From contig BFEA01000690.1 in assembly GCA_003427395.1 (NCBI GenBank), positions 102,798-131,235 on the forward strand: 28,438 bases of DNA. The letters run 5' to 3'. Positions 1 through 10,153 of the stretch are shown here, piece by piece. How positions within the stretch are numbered: the stretch's first letter is position 1; each line of letters starts with the position of its first letter. A program made the translations under genes and the position numbers. This stretch comes from Chara braunii (taxonomy: Eukaryota; Streptophyta; Charophyceae; Charales; Characeae). Below the pieces are notes generated by a model. It made no database searches, was not told the DNA's origin, and saw only the letters and a list, made by a program, of their open reading frames with translations.

Positions 1-58
1 TTTTTCTTGCTCTCTCTCTCTCTCTCTGTCTCTATGTCTATTTATCTACCCATGAATC
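1..58. repeat. CT-rich simple repeat, left flank of the PLE
   Basis: A short CT microsatellite with TCTG and TCTA variants. It lies just outside the left pseudo-LTR. A much longer CT tract lies beyond the right end of the same element, so the element may sit inside simple-sequence DNA. Confidence 0.8.
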
Positions 59-82
59 ACGCAATTCTATTGACTGTTTGGT

Positions 83-687
83 TGAGTAGTGTAGCGTAGA
101 CTGTGTGAGTCGGTAGGCTCGTGGCTTAGCGAGTTAATGCAGGTTCCGTGTTCAGTTCGAACATAGGGCCTGTGGGTGGTTTTGCGGAGTCCCACGGGTA
201 CAGAATGTGGAATGGAGTACCGGGGAACTCGGTCAGTGGGAACCCACCGCGTAGGATGGGAATAGGGAACCAGGGAACTCCGACCAGGAGACGAAATTAC
301 CGGGTCAGTAGGGTAGCGCTGATGTCAGTCGAGGCACTGACAGGATAGGACAACGAGGTAACCGGGAGAGATAAGTACAATGATCGCGTCGTCTGAAGTC
401 TTTTGGGTCTCACTGTTGGTGTACTCAATGATGAGCAACGGCGAAGTGAGTGGGGTTGGAGGAAGGCAGGTTAGGTGTAAGGGAGACGAGAGGAGTGTCC
501 CCCTGAAGAGACCGCGTGGCGGCGGTCGAAACCGGTCGGGGTGCCATACCCACCGGCGTGTGACTATTGTACTTGTGCATTACGTGCACGGATTTTGGTT
601 GTGTAAACTTTGCTCTTGTACGTCTTGCTTTGCAATGATTGTGCTTGTGTGAATTACCTTCCATACTTCCCATATCAGTATAAACTA
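83..687 (+). repeat. PLE pseudo-LTR, left copy
   Basis: This 605-bp block recurs at 5571-6192. By eye I count about 16 substitutions, 14 of them transitions. The only indel I see is 17 bp missing here, next to a CTGTG that is present twice in the right copy; this looks like deletion between short direct repeats. The block contains a 7-bp hairpin (TGTCAGT at 323-329 with ACTGACA at 336-342) and a hammerhead-like arrangement at 409-450. Short open frames inside it have no recognisable product. Confidence 0.9.
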
Positions 688-1149
688 CTGAAGGCGCATG
701 TGAACCTGCCTGGAGACGAATGCAGGGCGTGAGTGAGCATGATCTATTGCTGTTCTATGGCTGATTATCTGGTTACGATCACTTGGGTATTTCATCATTA
801 GGCGAGGACACTTGTAGTGTCGTTGTGAGTGTAAGGATCGAGAAGATTGAGAGCCGCTACACGAGGCCGACAGCACTCAGTGGGTACACGGGTAGTACCG
901 GTACCGAGCGAGGGTGGGACAATGGCGGATCGGCGTCCCCGAGGAAGCAGTCGGGAACGACAGAGTGAAGGTCGGAGTGGGGACTACTATCGGGAGACGA
1001 GCGAGAGGGGATGCGAATGAGTGAGAGAGTTGGTGCATGACGAGTATGGCCACCATCCAAGAGGGCGAAGCAGGGACGATTACCAGCGTACGTACCATAA
1101 CGATGGTGGTGGAAATGTGCGGGACTATCCTAGAAGAGCGCCACCTACC

Positions 1150-1191
1150 TGCTTTGAGTGCGGGGAGGTGGGGCATTACAGGAACCAATGT
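1150..1191 (+). other. CCHC zinc knuckle of the PLE frame
   Basis: The encoded motif is CFECGEVGHYRNQC, a C-x2-C-x4-H-x4-C knuckle as in Gag nucleocapsid proteins, flanked by Arg/Gly-rich residues. In Gag proteins such knuckles bind nucleic acid. Its place near the N-terminus suggests that this PLE has a Gag-like RNA-binding front part; that role is inference. Confidence 0.85.
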
Positions 1192-1305
1192 TGGAAAAAG
1201 GCGGGAGAAGGCGTCGGGCGAGGAGGTGCGAGCTTGTCTGGCGTAACGTTTGCAGGGAATAAATAGGAAGATGACACGAGGAAACAGCTGGAGGCGATAG
1301 GTCAG

Positions 1306-2325
1306 ATGGTGGCGACTTTCAAGGAACACCTTGAGCAAGAGAATCGGAAGAACGAGGAGAAGCAGCGGAGAAGGCAGGAACGTGAGGAGCAGGCGAGGAT
1401 TGAAGAAGAGGAACAACGACGAGCGGAGGAAAGGAGGATGCAGGAGGAAAAAGCCGCACGGAAACTGGAGGAAGTGAAGTTAGCGAAGGAGTTGCGCGCT
1501 GAGCAGAAGCTGAAAAAGAAAAAGCAAGAGGAAGAGGAGCGCGCGGAATTTGCGAAATCATTACATATCCATGTGGCGATGTGTATGGGCGGAATGAGGG
1601 AAGAAATGAGAGATCAGTTTAAGCATGGCATGGCCATGATGCAGTCATCATTGCGGAATAAGGAGAAAGTTGCGTCGCCGGCGAAATCGGAGGAATCATT
1701 TACAAGCGGTTGGGTTGACAGCGAGATCGAAGAAATCAGCCCGGGAACCGAGAAGCTACGGATATAAAAAAAAAGGAAGAGGAGTGCGGCTAGTTCGCAA
1801 GGCAGAAGCCCAGCGTCAGGAACTAAGCAGACACCAAAGCGACGGATTAGACCAGTGAAGTTGGCGGCGCGGATGCACGCCACGACCAGTAAACTACCAA
1901 GAACGGTGGGGCAGGGGACAACAATACAGCCAACCGGTCGATTGGAGGAAGCACAGGTGAGGACGGAGACAAAGAAGAAGAAAGCGGCCAAGTTCTCACC
2001 AAGGAAGGGAACGCCAAGGTGTAAGGTTCCAGCGTCAACTGAGAAAGGAGGAAGGGCGAAGTATATCAGCACTAACATCAGGCAACTGGCTACTTGCACA
2101 GCGAATGACTTGAAGAGGATACGTAGACGAGCAGATGTGGAACATGGTAACAAGGTGGTCGCGGTGGTGAACATAGCGGAAAAGCATGCGGCAAAAGCGT
2201 ACGGGGAAGCGCAGTGTGACGATGAAACAAGCGTGAAGATACAGGCAACAACGGAAGATGAGGCGGACCAGGCAACATCCGGCGACGAAGTCAGCAACGA
2301 AGAGGAGGAAGAGGAAGAGTGTTGA
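1306..2325 (+). other. Coiled-coil and basic/acidic region of the PLE frame
   Basis: From 1306 to about 1560 the product is dominated by Glu, Lys, Arg and Gln, with heptad-like spacing of Leu, Ala and Ile, a likely long coiled coil. After TAA 1765 the frame continues with Lys/Arg-rich sequence including PKRRIRP, which resembles a nuclear-localisation signal, and ends with a run of acidic residues before TGA 2323. I recognise no enzyme domain. It could mediate multimerisation, but only composition supports that. Confidence 0.6.
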
Positions 2326-2541
2326 CTACCTTCGGGTTGTGCTGACTTACGGTCGTTATGCTTATGCATCATCGAGTTACGGAAGGCACGGAAGGAGTAC
2401 GACGGCAATCTCGAGGAGATGCTGCGAGCAGTAGTGATACTACTGACTTTGGAAGGAAGAGTACGATGGTTGACGAAATTCGTGGCGGCTTGGCAGGAAC
2501 TGTATAATACACGTGGCATTGATTGTGTAAAGAACCACACA

Positions 2542-2796
2542 GGAATTTACGTACTAGCATCACCTAAGTGCAAGGCGCAATACATCGGGCAGACTGACCG
2601 TGATGTAGGAGTACGTTGGAGAGAGCATATATCGGCGTGTCGAAGGGGTGAGCAGACAACCCATCTGTACAGATGGTGGCGATCCTTTGGGTGGGAATCA
2701 TACGTGATGCTGCCGGTAGATGTTGGCGAGAAACAGGATTTGCAGTTGCTGGAGCATGTGTACATCAGGAAGTGGTCTCCGGTACTGAACACTAGT
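2542..2796 (+). other. GIY-YIG endonuclease domain of the PLE
   Basis: The segment shows all the usual GIY-YIG landmarks in order: GIY at 2542, YIG after eleven residues, the catalytic Arg in GVRWREH, the conserved Glu in LLEHVYI, and the closing Asn in SPVLN. The piece from 2419 to the stop at 2809 is uninterrupted. In Penelope-like elements this domain makes the nick at the target. It lies upstream of the RT in the same frame, the reverse of the classical Penelope order. The key residues look intact although the element is otherwise broken. Confidence 0.9.
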
Positions 2797-2874
2797 GGGA
2801 AGGCGAAGTAAGGAAAGAAGAAGTACAGTAACAATCGTAAGGGGAAGCGTGGATGGGGTAGGGAGGTAGGAAGG

Positions 2875-3555
2875 ATGGTGACTTCAGTGGCGGGTACGGT
2901 GCAGGTGGTGCGCGTGAAGACGAGTGAAGAAGGACAGTGGCGGATCGGAATCCGGGATGAATTGAATCGAATGGAAAAGCAAGGGATCAGACGGCTTACA
3001 CTGTATTCTGCAGGAGGGAATAGTTGGGCGGACGGTTGGAGGAAGGTCAAGAGTGCGTATGGAAGGTCGGCGGTCAGAAAGAAAGGTAGAGACACGTCAT
3101 TGGCTAAGTGTAAGAAAGTGATTGACGACGGAGGGGTGTTGGAAATTCGGCACTTGCGGCGGTGGTGCCCTTCGATAGGACCGGACAGGAAAGCGCTGAT
3201 TAAGCTGCTTCGAAATCCAAACAAGATGAACGTGATCCGAGAGCTACACGTCGAAGGAAGGCTTAGGTGGTACAAGGCCACGAAGGACTTCCAGAAGAAG
3301 ACCATACGATCATACCTGCGGCGGATCATCGTGCGGGTAATCAGGGAGACAAGTGGCTGGAAGATGGGAGCGGATATAGTGGTGAAGGTGAAGTACGATG
3401 AGAGAGTGAGCTTGGCTGAGGTAAGAAAGGTGGTGAACGACAAGATTGGGGGTTTGAGCCATCCTGTGTGCATGAGGAAGCATGCGAGAAGTAAGGTGAG
3501 AACGGTATGGGCGAAGAACCCTTCCGTGGCTGACCTACTACACAACCAGCGCTAG
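2875..3555 (+). other. Linker region between GIY-YIG and RT
   Basis: About 226 codons, basic and without a domain I recognise. They are in the same frame as the flanking GIY-YIG and RT pieces and bounded by stops at 2809 and 3553. The segment contains a Trp-rich stretch (GRLRWYK, RHLRRWC). By position it may be the region N-terminal to the RT that other PLEs also carry, but I cannot show homology by eye. Confidence 0.5.
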
Positions 3556-3570
3556 TTTGCGCGTAAGGCT

Positions 3571-5177
3571 GTGTCAACCTGCCAGTGCGCAGGCCTCCCC
3601 TACCCCAGAGTAGAGGAGCACGTACGATTCCGTCTGCAGGAACTGGATGGAGTGCACCCGATGTTGTTGAACGCAGGGAATGTTCTGAAGGCTAGGCACC
3701 CAGATCGGGTCGAGTTGCTGCGGAAAGAGATTGTGGAGGCTTTCGGGATGTGGGGCAATCACAAGAAAGAAGACGTAGTGGAAGTAACGCGTGACAACGC
3801 ATTGAAGTGCATGGCAGGGCACACGGAGGATGGAGCGAACTTTCTGGATATCGCCGAAGTTCAACGACTGAAGATGAAGTTACGTGATTTGGTGTTGACC
3901 CCGCTGGATCGTAATCCGGGCGAAACACTAGTGATGTGCCCGCACTTGTATTTCGAAGCAATGATGGAAGGTTTTGTCATGAACACGGGTTATGAGGTGT
4001 TGTCTGAGCAGGGTGAGGACAGAGTAAAGGAAGAGGTGAGGTTGGCAATGAGGGAAGCCGGCGTGGAAAGTTTTGCTGAGGTGGCCATGCACGGGTCTTT
4101 TGGCGCAGCGTTCGTCCAACCAAAACACAAAGACCTGGACCGATTCAGGCCGATATGCCCATCATACGACGATCCAACGACGAAGACAGGACGATGCGTG
4201 GCTTAAGCCCTCAACCATCTGCTGTTTAATCTTCCGCAGAAATGACATTTTAATCTGCGGTTGGTGAGTGAAGTTCCCAGAAGAGTCGATGCGTTCAACA
4301 AGGCGCATGCGATGAGGACATGTTCAGCAAGTTGCCACACGAAGAGATCATGAAATCGGTCGACTGGATCATCGACCGTTACAAGGAAAATGGAAAAAAC
4401 TGGATCAGAGTCAACACGAGAGGTAAGGGTTGCACGTTCGGGAGGACCACGGGAGCAGATCACTGGAGGATGATGGGATTGGAGGAGATCCGAAGCTTTG
4501 TGAAGGTTGACTTGGAGCATACGTACATGAAGGCTACCGGGGTGCTGCTGAAGCAGATGGTCGGCATCCCGATGGGAAAGAGTACGAGCCCCCCGTTAGC
4601 ATGCATCATGTGTGCGTATTACGAGTTCAAATTCTTGAACCCTCTTGGGCATCGAAGGAAGATGGTGACGGGGCTGAGACTGATGGACGATGTGAGTATC
4701 ATGATCAGTGCCACAAGCAAGAAGGCACGAATAGTTGACAAGATCAGGGCGGACTTCGAACAGTGTTATCCTCCAGAACTGCAACTGAAGCGTACGGACG
4801 AAGGAACAGGCACTTGGGACTTCCTGGGTCTGGATGTGAGGCTGACACAGGATTACCCATTTCTTGGATGCATGCAGATGACTAAGAACGAGGACGCAGT
4901 TTGGAATGGGGGAAAGTTAGCTATCAAGAATGGGCAATTTTACGACTCGTGGGGAAGCAAGCAGCAGAAAGGGGCGGTGTTGGCGAGTTACTTGCACAGG
5001 ATTGACGCCAACACCACGATTCGGTCGGAAATTTTGTGAAGAGTCTTCGCACTCTGCCAGGAAATGGGATTGAAGAAATTTCCGATGGAATTCGTGAGAA
5101 GGACACTGCGAAGGTTCAGTGTCGGCAAAGGAGAAATTTGGGAGACGACACGTCAGTGGATCTGCAACGAGCTGTAG
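3571..5177 (+). other. Penelope-type reverse transcriptase domain
   Basis: The N-terminal part (to 4203) includes GSFGAAFVQPKHKDLDRFRP, matching the early RT fingers motifs. After two stops (4204, 4243) and a frameshift, the palm follows: DMFSKLP; the GIPMGKSTSPPLA motif; the catalytic Asp pair at 4686-4691 in RLMDD, where most RTs have YxDD; and TWDFLGLDVRL. A thumb-like tail continues past TGA 5037 to TAG 5175. The met-containing active site is uncommon but keeps both aspartates. Family knowledge: these RTs are related to telomerase RT and copy RNA at a nicked target. Confidence 0.87.
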
Positions 5178-5270
5178 ATAGTGTTTACTGTAAGGTGTTG
5201 AGGGTGAGACGACACGTCACTGGATCTGCAACGAGCTGTAGATAGTGTTTTACTGTAGATTGCGGAGGGT
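5142..5270 (+). repeat. 64-bp tandem duplication across the end of the PLE frame
   Basis: A block starting GAGACGACACGTCA at 5142 is repeated at 5206, a period of 64 bp with few differences. A shorter, more diverged third copy appears near 5409-5445 (GATCTGCAATGAG, then TAGATAG). The first copy contains the last codons and TAG of the RT frame, so the duplication straddles the coding end and the 3' untranslated part. Confidence 0.8.
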
Positions 5271-5570
5271 GTATGTAATATGCATTTTGTTTTACTTTGT
5301 TTGATTTGTTTTATTTTGTTTGACTGACTTGCTCGAATGTACATGACGTGTTTGGATCGGTAATGGTGTTGTGTTGGTGGTACGACAGTATAGGTCGGAG
5401 GATTCTGCAGATCTGCAATGAGTGGTAGATAGCGTTACAGTTTGTTGTAGCCCGACGGTATTAATGTTGTTGAACAACCATTATTGTGTGGTAGCCTCTC
5501 GGTTGAGAGTCATTTGCGTTTTGTGAAGTTCTGTGTGCTTGGAAGATGTACTGGAATAGGGTGCATAGTC
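5271..5570 (+). other. PLE 3' untranslated stretch
   Basis: T/G-rich sequence between the end of the RT frame and the right pLTR. Apart from the diverged third copy of the 64-bp repeat, I see no gene or structured element here. Confidence 0.6.
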
Positions 5571-6192
5571 TGAGTAGTGTAGCGTAGACTGTGTTTCGTC
5601 GCTAGCTGTGTGAGTCGGTAGGCTCGTGGCTTAGCGAGTTAATGCAGGTTCCGTGTTCAGTTCGAACACAGGGCCTGTGGGTGGTTTTGTGGAGTCCCAC
5701 GGGTACAGAATGTGGAATGGAGTGTCGGGGAACTCGGTCAGTGGGAACCCACCGCGCAGGATGGGAACAGGGTACCAGGGATCTCCGACCAGGAGACGAA
5801 ATTACCGGGTCAGTAGGGTAGCGCTGATGTCAATCGAGGCACTGACAGGATAGGACAACGAGGTAACCGGGAGAGATAAGTACAATGATCGTGTCGTCTG
5901 AAGTCTTTTGGGTCTCACTGTTGGCATACTCAATGATGAGCAACGACGAAGTGAGTGGGGTTGGAGGAAGGCAGGTTAGGTGTAAGGGAGACGAGAGGAG
6001 TGTCCCCCTGAAGAGACCGCGTGGTGGCGGTCGAAACCGGTCGGGGTGCCATACCCACCAGCGTGTGACTATTGTACTTGTGCATTACGTGCACGGATTT
6101 TGGTTGTGTAAACTTTGCTCTTGTACGTCTTGCTTTGCAATGATTGTGCTTGTGTGAATTACCTTCCATACTTCCCATATCAATATAAACTA
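5571..6192 (+). repeat. PLE pseudo-LTR, right copy
   Basis: A direct repeat of 83-687 in the same orientation, 622 bp long, with the extra 17 bp (5594-5610 approximately) that the left copy lacks. Similarity stops at TATAAACTA on the right and at TGAGTAGTG on the left, which defines the repeat ends. Beyond it the sequence becomes TCAA, poly-T and CT simple repeats. Confidence 0.9.
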
Positions 6193-6221
6193 TAAACTGC
6201 TTGGTTGATAGGAATTTTTTT

Positions 6222-6560
<339 letters not shown>

Positions 6561-6570
6561 TTTTTTTTCC

Positions 6571-8010
6571 ATGCTGGTCCCCGCAGATGGACAAGCATCT
6601 ACTCAAATGAATGTGGCGGTCGACGGGCAGGTAGATAGGCCGGTTGAAGGAATATCATGGTCCAATGTGGCGATGAAAATTGAGGCACATACTGATGTGA
6701 ATGGTGTATTCGAAAATTGGTTCGTCGATGCTCGCACGAAAACGGAATACCTTGAGGGATGTAGTGAACGATACAAACATAACATGGCTTCGCAGATTTA
6801 TGACATGGAGCAGCGTCTGCTTCAGCGTGAGTCTAAAGTGCCTTATGGTATTGCAGGTAAGGTTCCGAACGATTCCGCATTGAAAAGAGAATGCGGCCGC
6901 TATATTACATACAATGAAGGCCTTCGGTGAACTCAGGACGAGTTGCTTGGGATGTTGAAGAAGAAGGAGGCGGAAGTGACTGCCCTGAGGAGTGCATTCG
7001 CAAAAATTGAGGTGAATGCACGATCAGTGCTTGAAAGTTTCCTGGAAAGGAAACGAAGAGAAGAGGTGAGAGATTGCTCTTTGTCCGGTAGTGTGGATGT
7101 GAAGAAAGAGGATGATGTTGGTGAGGACATTGCCAACCAACTTACGTCTTTAATTCAATCCTCCATTAGAAATGACTTACTTGACCAAGTTATTGAGCTT
7201 AGTACTAAAGTTGATCCGCATGCGTCCCAAGAGAGTGAGTATTTACGTCGACACTGTGAAACAGCCGAGAGTGGATTGAAAAATTTGTTGTCGGTGGGTG
7301 CCTTGCCATCGATTGATCCTTCTTTTGCATCAGAGGTGTTTGAGTTTCCATTACGTCGAACTTTAGAAGGGATTCCAAAAAGTTGTTTGATTGGTATGTT
7401 GCAATCATTGCGAACAGTTGGTGTGAAACTTTGACATAGAAATGCACTTTTGGAGGTGCAAAATACAGTGAGGTTTCCGGTAAGCGATAGTCATTAGAGG
7501 GCGACAGTTGTTACTCTCGGACAATTGTACAAGGACGCACGAGAAGAGTTAATGGACGCTGTGTTTCAACATTGTTTCTCGAATCAGTGCAGTGATGGAC
7601 TGACGGATGACATGATGGCGAGTTACAAGGAAAAGTTGTATAGCCTCATAATTTTATTAGCAAATATCATTGGTGCTCATTCGTCGATGCGGGTTATGAA
7701 AGAGATGGGCCATGTAAAAAAAGAATTGAATGCTCTCGCGAGCATAAATAAAAAGCATGAGACCAGATTGCATGAGGTGGTGCTTGCATTTCTTGAAGCT
7801 CTGAGGCGTCGATGTCCAAAGTGTGGCCGTCTAAGCCATTTAACAAAGGGGGACTATAGAAAGATAAATGATATGACGGTTGTTACCCCTACGTGTGACA
7901 ACACGACAAACCTTTATCCCCATGCAGATGTTGTTGTTGATGAGGACGAGAAGTTCGCAATGGAAGAAAGGAGAAGGCAACTTCGTCGGCAGGACGATGT
8001 AGATGAATAG
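6571..8010 (+). pseudogene. Unrecognised protein pseudogene, coiled-coil type with a Cys pair
   Basis: One frame of 480 codons with in-frame stops at 6928 (TGA), 7432 (TGA) and 7495 (TAG), ending at TAG 8008. Sequence character is continuous across the stops, and no frameshift is needed. The first part is polar. The middle (about 6943-7430) is rich in Glu, Lys and Leu and probably helical. Near the C-terminus RRRCPKCGRLSH gives a C-x2-C pair followed by a His, which may be half of a zinc site; the tail is charged. The start is uncertain: a CCCCGCAG before 6586 looks like a splice acceptor. I recognise no family. Its AT-leaning codon use resembles the Helitron block downstream rather than the PLE, so it could be an accessory gene of the same large element or a separate one. 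Confidence 0.5.
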
Positions 8011-8233
8011 TGTGGTTTTTCTTTATGGTCGCTTATGCATTAGTTGGTGCTCGAGTGAGAACAGTAGGAGAGGGAGGAGCTAGAGAAGGAGGGAGAACGG
8101 GGACGTGGGGTGGGATGACGAGCAGGAATGCGTGCTTTCACATTTGTTCATTTCATTGATGATGCTGACACTTGAATGGGTTTATGATAAAACGCTTAAA
8201 TTCTTTATCTTTTGACACTTTTATTTGAGTTTT

Positions 8234-8251
8234 TTCTCTCTATATCTTTGT

Positions 8252-8347
<96 letters not shown>

Positions 8348-8376
8348 GTCTCTTTGTCTCTCTTTGTCTGTCTCTC

Positions 8377-8448
<72 letters not shown>

Positions 8449-8452
8449 CTAT
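8234..8452. repeat. CT and TCTG microsatellite
   Basis: A long CT run with an internal TCTG/TCTT block around 8345-8402. Reading frames on both strands through it are low-complexity artefacts. Confidence 0.95.
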
Positions 8453-10027
8453 TTGTTTCAACATTCCTTTCTTTAACAACTATTATTTGCATTTGCATGA
8501 AAATATTGTTGATGTATAAAAATAAAGGTTGCTTTAGTCATTTGTTGATATGTTATCTCATGTTGTATGTGTTCATTATTATGGAGATTATGATATTCTT
8601 TAGCGACTGACATTTTTTCAATTTTTTTTTCAATATTGTTTTATTCCCTGTGTTCGCTCTTATATTGTTCTACTTATTCCTGAAAAAACAACCAGGTGAG
8701 TATCCTTTAAAGTATGGACATGGGATAATATTAAAGACCGGTTAAAATCAATAAGAAGATTGAAAGGGAAAAAAACATACGGAGAAAGGTTGTAAAGTTG
8801 ATAAATAATTAGGAAAAAAAAAAACAATCATAAAAGAAAACGGAACCATAAGTTTGAGTCCTCTTCCTGCAGACGGTCTCGAAGGAAGGCAAACGATGCT
8901 TAAGAATAAACAAGGTACGTATGAGTGTGCTACGTGGGGCGATGGAAATACTAAAGCGCTTATGTGAAGAAAATTAAGTCATATTGGGAGGGTTGGGTCA
9001 GCCTACGTATTTCTAATGAATATTGGAGAAGGAAATTATCCGATAAGAAGGAATAAAGCTGACAATAAACGTAACGTTTTTCCCAAGGCTTTCGTGCTAT
9101 CCCGAATGACATCCTCTCACCTAACCCCGTTCCAAAAAGTCATGTTCTCTACCCCCTTTGCTCCTGTCTCATCAAAGTCGCCCAAGCAAAATAGGAGAAG
9201 AACGGTGATGCCATCAATGGTTTGCCCGACCTCGATCGCTAGGAATGGTTCTTCCTGGAACAACGACCTTCGAGGCTGGTTGGGGAGAGGTGCAGCATGC
9301 TGCATAGACCCATTTATGGGGGTGGTGCAATGTTGTTGTGGTGGAACCAACGCCTACTTCTGAGATCTGGGCCTCGTGCTCAGACGAAGAAAATGGGTAC
9401 TACAGACTACTTCCTAGTGATCGGGGCTCGGAAAGGTCGGCGAAGACATTACCTTCTTGAAATCTTTTGTGGACAGATGGCTAACTTAGGATACCTAAGG
9501 CTGGCCGCAAGTAGGAGTCGCCTCGATTAAGATGGATTGGAGCCAAAAAGAGTTTTGATCCGAGTGATAAATTTATCCGAACAGGAGAGTGAGCCCTACC
9601 AGAGAGTGACAAAGGGAAAACGTGGACAGACGAGGTACGTATGACTCTATCGCATGGGGCCCTAAAAAGACTAAGAGGCGTATAGGATCACAAATCGAAC
9701 ATAAGAACCGAATGAGGTATAGGAACAAAATAAGAGGCATCTTAATTAACCTCAATAGGAGTCCAAAGAGGTTCCGGTCCCAATTAAACGTTTGCACAAA
9801 CATTAAAGTGAACCTATACATCTATATTTGCACGAACAAAGAAATTCTGATGTGAATTGTTAACATTGATTAAGCTCGATAGCATGCTAAAAAACAAAAA
9901 AAAACGAACTGACGCCTTATTTTTTTTTATCTTATGTGCTTCGCATTTCGGTTCTGTTGCACTGCGTTTTCTTTGTTTTTCCTGTATTTTTTCCTTTTCT
10001 ACTTGACACTATATTACTCTTCTTCAT
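8453..10027. other. AT-rich non-coding stretch
   Basis: I find no convincing gene here. The small open frames (for example 9016-9363 on plus and 9117-9350 on minus) have no recognised motif. There is a perfect hairpin at 9485-9499 (CTTAGG, ATA loop, CCTAAG). Two stretches around 8900-8960 and 9625-9690 resemble each other, sharing AGGTACGTATGA followed by a G-rich patch. The stretch may be the upstream part of the Helitron, but no Helitron 5' terminus could be fixed. Confidence 0.5.
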
Positions 10028-10032
10028 ATAAT

Positions 10033-10047
10033 TATATCTATATATGG
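10033..10047 (+). promoter_or_regulatory. Possible TATA element upstream of the Helitron frame
   Basis: A TATATCTATATATGG stretch lies about 110 bp before the ATG at 10154. Position and composition fit a plant-type TATA box, but AT-rich DNA gives such matches by chance, so this is weak. Confidence 0.25.
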
Positions 10048-10153
10048 ATGTTTTGAGGTGTTTTATTTTCGTTGCGGTTGTCTATATGCATCATATTCCT
10101 CCTATCCGCCGTGACGTGCCCATGTACAAATACATACGTACGTGCTCATTAAT

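Larger units (their letters stand above)
922..5177 (+). pseudogene. PLE polyprotein pseudogene (CCHC, coiled coil, GIY-YIG, RT)
   Basis: Reading from the ATG at 922 keeps one frame to about 4300, then shifts by one base to a second frame that ends at TAG 5175-5177. This gives roughly 1,400 codons. In-frame stops are at 1018 (TGA), 1264 (TAG), 1765 (TAA), 2323 (TGA), 2809 (TAA), 3553 (TAG), 4204 (TAA), 4243 (TGA) and 5037 (TGA). Domain-like sequence continues in the same frame across each of them, which is why I join the pieces. The frameshift falls near 4300-4320, before the RT stretch DMFSKLPHEEI. The region 688-921 is a leader between the pLTR and the ATG. The start is chosen because the frame opens there with an Arg-rich segment leading into the zinc knuckle; an upstream start is possible. 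Known family role: GIY-YIG nicks the target and the RT primes on it. This copy cannot make a full protein. Confidence 0.85.
83..6192 (+). mobile_element. Penelope-like retroelement with N-terminal-side GIY-YIG and two pseudo-LTRs
   Basis: The unit has a direct repeat at each end and one long coding frame between them. The frame holds a GIY-YIG endonuclease and a reverse transcriptase with the Penelope-type motif GIPMGKSTSPPLA and a catalytic Asp pair in RLMDDV. Penelope-like elements often carry such end repeats (pLTRs) because copies insert as partial tandems. In classical Penelope the GIY-YIG domain follows the RT; here it precedes it. From memory, a permuted order of this kind is described for the Chlamys and Naiad groups, Chlamys being found in green algae. 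The flanks are simple repeats, and I could not define a target-site duplication. The copy is dead, with nine in-frame stops and a frameshift. Confidence 0.88.

Noticed and set aside
323-342. The TGTCAGT/ACTGACA hairpin as a hammerhead stem II after CTGATG
   Set aside because: No GAA follows the stem, the right copy breaks one pair, and the core would be incomplete.
1614-2540. A 308-codon open frame on the minus strand
   Set aside because: It is Ser/Leu/Phe-rich because it is opposite the Glu/Lys-rich PLE segment, with no domain.
2547-3545. A 332-codon open frame on the minus strand
   Set aside because: It lies opposite the GIY-YIG and linker region of the PLE, has no motif, and is a shadow of the plus-strand coding composition.
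9016-9530. Small open frames that might be an env-like or organellar fragment
   Set aside because: No motif, no consistent frame, and no similarity I can name; left as non-coding.
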